Assembly (NCBI GenBank): GCA_001600055.1
Contig: BCIV01000007.1
Span: 496,001-560,000, forward strand
Length of the DNA: 64,000 nt
Direction: 5' to 3'
Origin: Filobasidium wieringae
Lineage: Eukaryota; Basidiomycota; Tremellomycetes; Filobasidiales; Filobasidiaceae
The notes below the pieces were generated by a model. It did not search any database. It saw only the letters and a list, made by a program, of their open reading frames with translations, and was not told where the DNA came from. The translations under genes were made by a program, and so were the position numbers. Numbering within the stretch: position 1 is the first letter of the stretch; every line of letters begins with the position of its first letter. Of the stretch, positions 34,441 to 46,604 are shown piece by piece.

Positions 34441-35023
34441 ATGGCTTTCATGACTTCGCCTATCATTTGGAAGGCAGGCAGCCTTTTCAGTACGTGGAAT
34501 CCTATCGACAGTCTTGTTCATTCGATCAACGACTGAACTTCACTTCCTTAGCCGCCTCCGGAATCATCACGGGTGGTGAATATCGTCCCATGCTTGACCG
34601 TAATCCTCAGCTCAGCTACTTATCCGGAACATAACTTGACAGCTTTTGGATCACACGCCTTGAAGTCGCGTTACCCAGAACTGTCCACCTTTTCCATGCA
34701 ATCATGGCAAACGGCATCTCATTACCTGATCTTCAACGGACTCTCCCTCCTCGCCATCTCTCTTCATCCTCGGTTTTCTTCTGGTAGAGGAAGACTCGCC
34801 TTTCCCGCTGCGGCCATCGGGCTCGGTACGGCGATGTTTTCGGGAAGCATCTTTCCGTTGGTTTTGGCTCGAGAGAAGGTTGGGAAATGGGCCGGACCTG
34901 TCACTCCTATTGGGGGTTCCATAATGATCCTAGGGTAAGCTGTTTTGTATGGGTATCTTTGATCGTCATCTCCTAATACGTGCTGGCACAATAATCAGCT
35001 ACTTGTCTATGGTCGTCCTATAG
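34441..35023 (+). CDS. DUF423/TMEM256-like small membrane protein
   Basis: Four exons: 34441-34489, 34552-34572, 34643-34934, 34999-35023, giving 128 residues. The family motif AFGSHALK, the mid-protein SWQTASHYLIFNGLSLLAI, MFSGSIFPLVL and the C-terminal GPVTPIGGSIMILGYLS match DUF423 proteins (bacterial YgdD, animal TMEM256). Four hydrophobic helices are expected. Eukaryotic members are reported in mitochondrial or other membranes, but the molecular function is unknown. Exon 2 is only 21 nt. Confidence 0.9.
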
Positions 35024-35158
35024 CCTATAGTAGACCATGTTTATCGTGATCGATGGAAATGTCTGCTTGTTTCATCGAGTTGAATAAAAACAATACAAAC
35101 CCATCTCATATTGATCCACGTCTATCACAAGGACATCTAGAAATAGATCGATCATTCA

Positions 35159-36858
<1,700 letters not shown>

Positions 36859-37138
36859 TTTGATTCTGTGGAGTGTGAATATCTCCGAGCTGTGGGGTAT
36901 GGGTTGGCTGATCGAGAATGGATAAGTGAGAATGATACTCACGAACGAACTGGATTATTGTGGATTGAATTGTTCGGGCCGATGCAACAAGAACGCATAG
37001 ATGGAAATTCATTTGCGCTGATGCCGATCGGCATTGCCGAGGAGTGAGTGTCGATGATCTCGCTATCTACCGCATTCACCATCATCATTATTCGCCCTTT
37101 CGACTCGACCTCAACATCGGATCCTCGCTATCCACATC
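36859..37138. promoter_or_regulatory. Divergent promoter region LYS12 / metallophosphatase
   Basis: 280 bp between opposed start codons. No coding content is seen; C/T-rich sequence lies just before the plus-strand ATG. Confidence 0.45.
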
Positions 37139-40107
37139 ATGAAGCGTCTTCAGCACCTTCTATCAGCTCTTGTAGCTCTCCCGTTGGCACGATCTCGTCT
37201 GCAGGTCGATGAGTCTACGTTACCTACTCCGAGAGGACCGTTAGTCTGGGGTGATGTCAATTTCATCCATACCACCGATATTCACGGTAGGTCGAGGCTG
37301 TGATCCAAGTGGAATGTGTTAACTGAATTCAGGCTCGATATTCTAGGATGGCTGTTGGGCCATCAGCACGTAAGCTTTATTTATTAAGCTATCGTTCGAC
37401 TCATGGAACTGATCGACACTCGTTGCGTCTCCTACGATACTCCAGGCAACCTGGCCTGAGCCTGTAAGTGCTCTATTGTTGCAAGTCATGATATTACGCT
37501 TACTAATCCTATTCGAGAACTCGATCAGAATTATTCGGCAAATACTGGCGATCTCTCCTCCTTCCTGACTCATCTACGCAGTCACGCCCTCAATCTCGGT
37601 GTTGACCTTCTCCTAGTAGACTCGGGCGATCATCATGACGGAACCGGTCTTGTTTCCTCCCCTTCTCACGCTGGAAAAAACGGTTCCCATCCCTCAAGCG
37701 GTCAATTGGTCGACAACTTCTTAAGCAAGTTGGATTACGATGCTTTAGCTATAGGGAACCACGAACTCTACCGTTACCCGGATGCATTGGAAGTAGCTCT
37801 AGCTGGACCTAGCGCCGATTACCCTTCAGATCATGAGACGGGAGAAGGATTTGGGTTATGGGATAAGGAAAACAAGACGAGGTATTTGACTAGCAATGTC
37901 AACATCACATTACCTCTTGAGGTCACAGGCGGGAGGAAGGTGGATAGGAGCATCGGAGGGAAATATGTCAAGTTCAGAACGCTGATGTGAGATGGCGAAT
38001 TTTTCTCTTCGGAAGTCACCCATCAATGAGCTGATGTTCAGCATTGTTTCTAATGCGTGATAGGGGAAGAAAGGTCACGGCGTTTGGAATCTTGTACAAC
38101 TGTAAGGATTTCTATCATCCCTTTTCGTATCTATTTTTAGCCCGTATTCATTCAGTTCTCTCTCATACAGTTCAAAGCAATGCAGAGTACGCCTTCTCTC
38201 TCGACGAGAATTTTACATGTCCTAAGACGTACGACTTACTTTATGTTGCGATGCGCGCGTATAGGAACACAACGGTCCAACCTCCTCTGGAGATGATCAA
38301 AGAGCCCTGGTTTTTGAAGGCTATCGAGGAAAGACCTGATTTCTTGTGAGAAATAGCCTCGTTCCAGTAGGTTCAAATAGACATCCAAGGCTAATCGCGC
38401 CGAACGCTCTCTGGTTGATTTGGCAGCCTCTTGGCAGGCCATATGTCAGTCAACAACGCCGATTCGCAGTGGCCTCAAGTCCTCGCTGCTATTCGGAAGG
38501 CTCACTCGGACGTACCCGTCTTCATCTTCGGGGGTCATACGCACGTGAGGAACTGCGAGAGATTAGATGACAAGAGCGTTACGTGAGTCCAGCCTGGACT
38601 TCTTGTATCAGATTAGCTGATGAATCTCGGATAACGTTGAGTAGGTTTGCGGGAGGGAGGTATATGGAGACTGTCGGGTTCCTGTCCGCTAACTTGACGA
38701 GCAATGAAGAAGGGGGAATGGACATATTCCGAAGATACTTGGATAGCAACAGAAAGACGTAAGTTTGGATCTCACCATCTATAAGAAAAAAACATATGAA
38801 CTCATCTTGTGATCGCGCGAATAGGTTCAAGTATCACTCTCAAGTACCGGATGAGGAGTTTGACACGGTAACTTCGCTTTTTGATCGATTTCCTATTCAT
38901 ATCGATGTGCAGCTCATTCCCACCCACTTATAGGAAGAAGGCCTTAGCATCAGTAAACAATTATGGGACGCCCACGCTTCCCTCAATTTGTCTCACGCCA
39001 TTGGACACGCGCCACAGGATTACTTCCTCGCGAGGTATCCTGTAACGGACGACCGGTCATTATTAAAGAAGTTGATGAACGATGTGCTTCCTACTGTTGT
39101 TTATGATGATACAGTACTTGATGGGAGTGGAAGGAGGCGGGTTTATATCGTCAATTCAGGATCGCAGCGATTCGATGTGGTACGTGAAGCTGGTCCTGTG
39201 CTGTAGCTTTGAGCATGACTGATATTGCCCCCATGATTTATGCGATCCTAGTTTAAAGGACCGTTTACTGTCGACGATCAGTACTCTATGTCGCCCTTCA
39301 CGAACGACTTCGTTCAAATCTTGTTACCGGCCCGAATTGCCATGGTACTCGGTCGGAAGATGAATGACGAAGGTGCGAGTCAGTTCGCACCTCGTCAGGC
39401 TGGCCGAGATGCGCTTGTCGGACAAGTGTATGATCAGCACCTCGCCCAGCAGCGTCGACACTACGAGATTCAGCGGGAGAAAGAGCTAAACTTTGCTCAA
39501 CTCGCGTACGGGCAAACCGTTTTCCAGAATGAACTGGATCTTGACTATGAAGAAAAGATGTACGGCTATGTGACGAAAGATAGCTGCGGTCCAGTGTAAG
39601 TTGCTGGAGTCATGCTAGAAAAAACGATAGCTGAGATCAGCCTCGCTACGTCAGAGGGAGTGGCGATGACGTCGTACACGTACCAGGTTAGTCATACCAG
39701 AAGTTCCAAGTCAATGGCCCCATGAGACTGATTCGACCGATTTCCATCCAGTACCTCATGCAGGCACACCGTAAGCACCGCCATTAGCTATACTCATGCA
39801 GGAAAGCTCACCGATGCCACCGATTATAGCGATTACGCTAGCACAACTTTCCCGGACGCTCTAGAGGACGAAGAGGAGGTGTTTGTGATCGTGTTGAGGT
39901 TCTTCCTCAACGACGTCAGTAAGTATAACTCGCATTAATAGGATCAGGCCCAGGGCTAATGACTGCTTTGTCTCAATAGTCAATGCGGTGCAGAAGCTAG
40001 ACGCGAGCTATCAGAAGCTGACTCGTGAAGATTTCAAATTGTGCGGAGATTCGACGATGACTATCAACAACGTTTGGGGGAAGTACGCCCTGCAGTGCTG
40101 GAACTAG
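37139..40107 (+). CDS. Secreted/vacuolar metallophosphatase, YHR202W-like
   Basis: Fifteen exons: 37139-37286, 37347-37369, 37446-37463, 37529-37986, 38064-38101, 38156-38186, 38265-38345, 38427-38582, 38645-38758, 38825-38867, 38934-39179, 39252-39595, 39655-39686, 39802-39918, 39980-40107, giving 658 residues. A signal peptide (MKRLQHLLSALVALPLARS) indicates entry to the secretory pathway. Calcineurin-like metal sites are visible: TTDIHGW, LVDSGDHHDG, AIGNHELY, LLAGHMSV, FGGHTHVR. A 5'-nucleotidase-like C-terminal domain follows (FKGPFTVDDQYSMSPFTNDF). The whole resembles yeast YHR202W, an uncharacterised vacuolar metallophosphatase; the substrate is unknown. The exon 13/14 junction is the least certain: a single 115-nt intron keeps frame, but a small alternative exon cannot be excluded. 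Confidence 0.87.
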
Positions 40108-40195
40108 GCGCGTGACATTAGACTGGTTGTATCTATAGCATCGCATAGTCAAAGGATACAAAAGCATGAGTGTACTAAATCAGAATGCCATCCTG

Positions 40196-42894
40196 TTATT
40201 GCGACATCCCATTTGCCATTGCAGGATTGGTACCAGTGCCCATTTGCCCTTGCATCGTGTTTTGAGGTTGTCCGTTCTGCATCCCTTGTGGCTGACCTTG
40301 ATTTATACCGCCTCCCATCCTCTGATTGGCATACATTCCCATCGGAATTCGGCCAGACATCATTTGTTGTATTTGAGCGGGATGCAAACCTGCTGGGAAT
40401 TCTGCCCCAGGCGGCAGGCCTGCTCGCATAGCCTGAGCCATGTTTTGCATAGCCTGCGGATTGCTATTCATCATCTGGCCAGACCCTTGAGGCTGCGATT
40501 GCTGCATCGCTGAACTCCTAGCCTGCATGGCGAGTATCTGCTGCATATGAGCCAGATTCTGTTGCTGCTGCATTCTTTGTTGCAACATCGCTTGAGCTTG
40601 AGGATTGGTCATATCCATCATAAGTTGGTTCTGGCCCGGTTGATGCGATAACGCTGCATGCTGCTGCTCCTGCTGTTGTCGTTGTTGCTGTTGTTGCTGC
40701 TGTTGCTGTTGTTGTTGTTGATGCTGTTGCTGCTGCTGGTGTTGTACTCTCAAATGCTCAATCTCACGTTGACGCGCGATCTGCGCCTGCATCAACATCA
40801 ACTGCGGTGTCACCTGACCCGTACCGCCCATTTGAGGTGTGGTACTGACAGGCCTCATCCCTCCACCAGGAGGAGGCTGATGTTGTCTGTTCTGAACGTA
40901 TTGCTGCATGGTAGAGTTCTGCTGTAGGTATCCTGGATGAGAAGGTGTCCCTGCTCCGATCTGCGACAAGCTCGGTGACGACCTCATCTGTTGAGCGGCG
41001 ATTTGAGATTGCTGATTCGCTGCGGGAGACATGGACATGTTCGGTACAGGGGATGGTTGGTGATGAAGGACAGGTGTAGCCGAAGCTCTTGATCCTATAC
41101 TTCTTCTGTGCATCTGTCCGTCCGAGACCTGTCTATGACCGGGAGGAATTGAAGGTGGCCCCATTTGTCCTGAAGACGACATTGGCCGTACGTCATGACC
41201 CGATGGGCTCGGTCCTGGTACACTCATGCTATACCCATGAGGGGGAATCAGTCCCGGTCCAGGAGTTCCTAGAGGTAATCCAGTATTTGAATTGGTCGTG
41301 GGAGTCAGACCGTTCATAAGTAGAGAAGGCGGAGGGCCGGGAATTTCCGGGTTGGTCAACTCTGGTTCAGGCTCAAAGGTTTCTGGTAGGACAAGGGGCG
41401 TTTTCGGAGGTGATTTTGTGGATTGGTAGTACAGGGCCGAGCCTTTATCAACTTGCCACCTGATCGTGCGTACTCAAGTGTCAGCATGATTGCAGAAGGA
41501 GGTTTGAATCATCTAAAACATACGATTGAGTATTTACGTCCCACTGAGGCCCCCTCTCTCTTCTCGCATCGATCAACAGGTGATTCCTTAGGAAGAAGGC
41601 AAAACGTTAATCCTGACTCGACTCGTCCCATCTGGGATCGCAGGGTGGATACTCACCACCAACCACACCTCCCCACACCTGCCCAGACCTCCTTCTCTTT
41701 CTTCTGTCTCACTCCCTCGGCCCACTCCTCCTTTGCCTGCTGATCCATGACCTTCGTTCCAGGTGGAACCAACCCATCGAGTTCCCCCGACTGGCTTGCC
41801 GGCTCTTTAGACGCTGGGCTAGATTTCGTAGGGGACTCGTTGGAAGAAGAGGAACGAGCGAGTGATTTGATCTGGTTCAAGCGACCTTTCCCTCTTTTCC
41901 TGTTGTTCCATGATCGACCCGTTCCTGTGCTCGAGGACGGTGTAGGTGGCGGTGGTGGAGTAGGTGCCTGGACGGGCGACACATCCATCATTCTAGTCCC
42001 TTCCGTCTCCCCCGTCCCAGGAACAGCTGCAGCATCTTTACGCTGAGAAACGTGTCCGTCAAGAAACTTGATCAAGACCGCTCGTTGAGCTCCTTCTTTG
42101 CCTTCATCTATCAAGAGTTTCATCCCTCTCTGTTCCGCCAGTTTTTTCGCTAGGGCAAGTACTTTGGGGTGCGGATGTGTTTTGGAAGAGCGGGCTTTCA
42201 TGGAGGGTTCGTTCGTTGCACTGATAGGGGGATGTGAGGAATGACGCTGAGAGAAAGTTCTAGGTTGGTGTGTTGGGTGTGTTGATGGCGATAGCAACAG
42301 ATTATCATGTGGTGGTTGCGGTTGCGATAAGTATGGTTGGGGAGGTTGTTCTGATTTTGCGCCGTATGAGACGACTGCCGCCGAGTTGGGAATAGAATCG
42401 ATCTTCGGGGAATCTAAACCAGTTTCGACCTCCATCCCGATTCCCGTTTCTGGAGGAAGCGTGGGTTCTTCCCTAATCTCTCCTTCTTCCAGTATTCGTG
42501 GTTCTAACTTTGCGTACGAATCCTTATTCGTGTCTAGCCCCTGGGGTTCTCCCGTTGTAGAGGTTGATTGAGCTTGGCCGGCTTGGAGAATGGGATCAGA
42601 ACGAGCGGATTCCTGGTCCTGTTCTTTCATATCGTCATCGAAAATAGCTTTTCCTTTCCCCTTCTTATCATTCCCCTTATTGAGCTCATCAGCTGCATGC
42701 TCTTGCCTGTATTGCTTTAGGAAATCCGTGACGAGATCCTTTTCGTAAGGAAACAGAGACACATTCGCCTGTCTAGGCGAAGGGAAGTCTTCAGGGTTCC
42801 ATTGTCCTGAGACTGCATCGATATGGGCAGGAGGAGGCAAGAGTAGAGTAAGAGTTGGGATAGAGGGCGTAGGTGCAGGGTAGAGGTAGACCAT
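40196..42894 (-). CDS. Glutamine-rich protein of unknown function
   Basis: Two exons: 41657-42894 and 40196-41459, giving 833 residues, with a 197-nt intron. The N-terminus (MVYLYPAPTPSIPTLTLLLP) precedes FLKQYRQEHAADELNKG, basic KTHPHPKVLALAKKLAEQRG, a Pro run and KKEKEVWAGVGRCGWWWQVDKGSALYY across the intron. The C-terminal 400 residues are Met/Gln/Pro-rich with a poly-Gln tract coded mostly by CAG/CAA at about 40655-40740 and a long coiled-coil-like Q stretch. Composition is like transcriptional co-activators (Mediator, SAGA, SWI/SNF subunits), but I cannot assign a family. The short tryptophan-rich core around the intron may be the conserved part. Confidence 0.75.
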
Positions 42895-43445
42895 GTTGAT
42901 TGCCTGAAACTTTCAGATCCCAAAGGAGCAAGATGAGAGAGAAGGATTAGGGGATTAGCGATCCGAATGATCGACCGGGGAGGGCCGGTTCCGACAAGAC
43001 TTTGATTAGAGTTCAACGATCACTGCTGGTTGATTGAGGAGGGCTGATGGCGCAGGATGGAGTGGGAGTGGTCGACCTGTGTTGACTCGAACCAAAGAGG
43101 TCAAAACAGGTTGAATGAGGATCCAATGCGATTCAACGCGATGTTGACAACGCGATATTTCATATTCGACCTTCATCTTGGCCAACAGCCATAGCTCAGA
43201 ATGCCCAATCCCATCCTATTCAGGACAGGCAGCGACGACATTTACCACTGGTCGTGAGAAGTACTTTCATCAAACCAAGATACGACATGTCGCTAATCCC
43301 ATAAATTCCGGTCGACTGCTACTAACCCGAACGAACCCCGAAGTTGCTGAGCCGAAGCAGTGAGCTATATATGTCCGGGACTTTTCCGATCCATACGCTA
43401 ATCAGGATCGTTGTACTGCATCACAACCTCAATCAGCAAGGAAAG
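42895..43445. promoter_or_regulatory. Divergent promoter region Q-rich gene / COG7
   Basis: 551 bp between opposed starts; no exon recognised. It should contain both leaders. A repeated GCGAT/GATGTTGACAACGCGAT motif lies near 43135-43157. Confidence 0.4.
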
Positions 43446-46424
43446 ATGTCGAATTCGAATGAAATCTCTAATGGCGAAACAAGTCGTCCGTCGACCTCGA
43501 AGACGGACCTGCAGTCGCTCGCTTCTTCTCTCGATGCATCTGCCTCCATCTCGGAATTCATCAACCATGCTCTTTCCTCCTCTCCCTCCGACCTAGATCT
43601 GACTACTTTAGATCGGTCCGTCTCCGACTTGCTAGCTCAATTGAGTATCCTCACTCAAGATACATCAGGGCAATTGGAGAGGAGCATTCACGAAATATCG
43701 CGAACGGTTCCGAGGTTGACGTACGACCTGCAGTATATGAGGGAAAGCGCTGAAGGTGTCCGTAGATCATTGGAGGGTGTGGAAACAACGATCAAGGGGA
43801 AAGATTCTAGTCACCTCGTCAACCCGCAAGCGGCTCGGGAGCAAGATTCGACCAACTCAATCCTTGATCGACTCACTCATTTGGATACGCTCAAATCCAA
43901 CCTCTCTGACGCCCGCTCAGTACTTCGGGAAGCAGAATCATGGTCGACTCTCGAATCAGAAACTCTCACTTCGCTGTCCCAAGGCCGCTATAGACAAGCC
44001 GCAAACAGACTAGCAGAAGCCAGCGAGAGTATACATATGTTCCAAAGGAGCCCGAAGGAATACGATCTACGGAAAACCCTGCTGGTCAGCTTGCAGAATC
44101 AGCTAGAGGCTGAACTCGATGGGGTCTTGGCTAGCATGGCATCTGGTGTACCGGTTTCGCGTCGACCCAGTCAGGCTCAGAACGAAAAGCAGGAAGAAGA
44201 AGGGGAGAAGGAGAAAATGACGCTTCCTGAGTTACTCAAGATTTTCGGGTTGATCGAGCGTGAAGGAGAATACCGGTCGATCTACTTCAATGCTAGACGG
44301 AAAGGAGTGCTGGATGCGTGGAACAACGTGGATCTCGTAGAGAGTCAAGGGCAAGGAAGTGAAGGCCGATCTGCGGATATAACCACCCTCAACGAATGGT
44401 TAACGACCTTCTACGAGACGTTCCACAACACAATCCAGACGGAATCGGCTTCCATGAAGACCATCTTCCTTGACCCCGTGCCTTCCCTCGTCGCTTTCTT
44501 TCAGACGACTTTCGAGGCTCTCCAACCTAGCTTCAGTCAGCGACTCGCCCTGGGCGTAGAGTATCATAGTAAGCAAGGAGGTGATGGGGAGTTGAACCTT
44601 CTCCTGGGTGTTTGGAAGAGCACCACGGTTTTCGGGAAACAGATCCAGGCCATCCTGGATAAACTTTTCTTTGAGACTCAGCCGGCTATCTTGAGCGCTT
44701 CGCCGGGGCAACAACAAAACACTTCGCCTGGAATCATCACGGGAACGAAATCGGGCCGCTCTAGGTCAGGTAGCGTTTCAACACTGAATGAACCGAGCAA
44801 ACGATCCACCAGACGGTTCTCTCGATCTTTCGGCAACGGGGGCATATCCGCGACCTCTTTATCAAACGCATTAGCAAAGCCCGATCTAGACGCGGTTCCC
44901 ACGGGTATGAGTACGGTAGAATCTATCACGGGGCAGTGGGATGCGGTTCTCTATGAACCTTTCTTGCAATACCAAAACGATTACATGAACTTGGAAAAGC
45001 GATACATGCTCAACTTGCTTCGTACGGAGGGAGTATTCGTCGAGCCTGCTTCCCTTGCAGGTCGGACGCCGGGGGAACGATTGTTGACTAAGGGACTGAG
45101 GTTGATGAAGATTGCCGAAGATGGGTTGGAAAGGTGCATGACGTTTACTCTCGGATTCGGGCTAGCGGATTTATTGGAGGCATTTGGTTATGCTATGGAA
45201 AGCTTTGTTGGGGATAACAAGGGACTGCTCGAGCTCAAAGGGGGAGTAGGAGCGGTCCAAACCGAGAGTGAGAGGAATAGGCAGACGGCCGGAGGCAGGG
45301 ACAGTTTCGATGAGTTTGACGATCTGGAAGGGTTGGATGGAGTCGCGATGGACAGCACAAGCGACGAGCTCGCCACATTCAAGCTCGGACTCGGCGTTCT
45401 CAGGAGCTGCGCTAGATTGAAAACGTGCGTGGATGAATACAGCGTCAAGGTGGACCAGGCGATCGTAATCACTTCAAATGGGTTGAATGCTCTCGCACAG
45501 TCGATCGCGTTGCCGATAGACACTCCTTTAGCGGGGGTAACCAAAGGAGCTCCTGCACTGCTCAAGCAATCCGGACTGAACCAGCTGGCTTTCGTTCGTC
45601 TTGTCGATGGCCAGTCCTCGATTGATGGTCTGAGGCCCGCACAGAAGGCAGTATATGAATACGCTAAAGACGCTCAAATTGCTACCCAGAAAGCGATCCT
45701 CAAACCGATTTTGGCCCAGCTGGAAGGATATCCTGGACTTTCGGCTTGGGCTCAACCGGATAAGGTGGCAAGACGCGGAGAGCTGCACGTCCCGACGTTC
45801 TCGCTGTCTCCTACGGATATCATCTCTGCGGTCACCGAAGGACTACTTGACCTTCTGAGACTGTTTGAAGGGTTCGCAACCGACGGTGGTCTTGCGTTTT
45901 CGCTCGGAACTTTGCCATTTGTAGATGTCGAGATGTTGTCAACCATGGCGCAGGCAGCTCAAGATGAGGTCAATTCAAGGCCTCAACATCATCGAACGAT
46001 ATCTAACGTTGGATCGTTCGCTTCGATGAATGACAAGCTCAACCTGAACAAGCCGAACACCTCGCCTTCGACGGTGGAACCGGTCTTTCCGAGCGATGCC
46101 GTTCTGTCAACTTGGGTCTCGTCGACGACATCGGCGCTTTTGGACCAATTCACAGCCAAGATACTTCCTGAAATTACGAAACCGTTGACCAAGCACGGAG
46201 CGTCTCAATTGGCAACGGATTTATCTTACTTGTCCAACGCGATGCGCGCGATGGATGTGAAGTCGCAGCACCTGGAATGCTGGCGCGAGAGCTGCGAGGC
46301 GAAAGACGTTTCTGAACTCAAAGAGATTATGCGCCAGGAAAAGTTCATATCCAGGTGTTCCGAAGCGGTGGATATCGCGCGGTACGTCGGCTGGTTACGG
46401 GGATGGAACATGGATCAATTATGA
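43446..46424 (+). CDS. COG7: Conserved oligomeric Golgi complex subunit 7
   Basis: Intronless frame of 992 residues, unusual in this intron-rich window. COG tethers retrograde vesicles at the Golgi; COG7 belongs to lobe B. Family features are the N-terminal helical region ISEFINHAL and LDRSVSDLLAQLSILTQDTS, VPRLTYDLQYMRESAEGVR, then DTLKSNLSDARSVLREAESW, and a C-terminal region with LATDLSYLSNAMRAMDV and CSEAVDIARYVGWLRGWNMDQL. The start at 43446 (MSNSNEISNGE) is chosen because the upstream in-frame ATGs lie in leader-like sequence before it. A Ser-rich insertion (about residues 430-480) is probably disordered. Confidence 0.92.
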   Translation: MSNSNEISNGETSRPSTSKTDLQSLASSLDASASISEFINHALSSSPSDLDLTTLDRSVSDLLAQLSILTQDTSGQLERSIHEISRTVPRLTYDLQYMRESAEGVRRSLEGVETTIKGKDSSHLVNPQAAREQDSTNSILDRLTHLDTLKSNLSDARSVLREAESWSTLESETLTSLSQGRYRQAANRLAEASESIHMFQRSPKEYDLRKTLLVSLQNQLEAELDGVLASMASGVPVSRRPSQAQNEKQEEEGEKEKMTLPELLKIFGLIEREGEYRSIYFNARRKGVLDAWNNVDLVESQGQGSEGRSADITTLNEWLTTFYETFHNTIQTESASMKTIFLDPVPSLVAFFQTTFEALQPSFSQRLALGVEYHSKQGGDGELNLLLGVWKSTTVFGKQIQAILDKLFFETQPAILSASPGQQQNTSPGIITGTKSGRSRSGSVSTLNEPSKRSTRRFSRSFGNGGISATSLSNALAKPDLDAVPTGMSTVESITGQWDAVLYEPFLQYQNDYMNLEKRYMLNLLRTEGVFVEPASLAGRTPGERLLTKGLRLMKIAEDGLERCMTFTLGFGLADLLEAFGYAMESFVGDNKGLLELKGGVGAVQTESERNRQTAGGRDSFDEFDDLEGLDGVAMDSTSDELATFKLGLGVLRSCARLKTCVDEYSVKVDQAIVITSNGLNALAQSIALPIDTPLAGVTKGAPALLKQSGLNQLAFVRLVDGQSSIDGLRPAQKAVYEYAKDAQIATQKAILKPILAQLEGYPGLSAWAQPDKVARRGELHVPTFSLSPTDIISAVTEGLLDLLRLFEGFATDGGLAFSLGTLPFVDVEMLSTMAQAAQDEVNSRPQHHRTISNVGSFASMNDKLNLNKPNTSPSTVEPVFPSDAVLSTWVSSTTSALLDQFTAKILPEITKPLTKHGASQLATDLSYLSNAMRAMDVKSQHLECWRESCEAKDVSELKEIMRQEKFISRCSEAVDIARYVGWLRGWNMDQL

Positions 46425-46604
46425 GAGAAGAGAAGAGGCGCGAGGTTGTAAATCGAGAAATAGCCGACATGAGCATTATGTATAGATGTATACCCTAGGG
46501 TTGTCGTACAACCATGACCTCGATTGCGATCACGAACCCGGAAAGAGAAATCGAACGAGGGGGAAAGAAAGGGGTGTTTCAAGGACATTCAAACGACGGG
46601 GCGC

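Noticed and set aside
40658..40927. Plus-strand frame with a long poly-leucine run
   Set aside because: It is the antisense of the CAG/CAA poly-Gln tract of the minus-strand gene, not a membrane protein.
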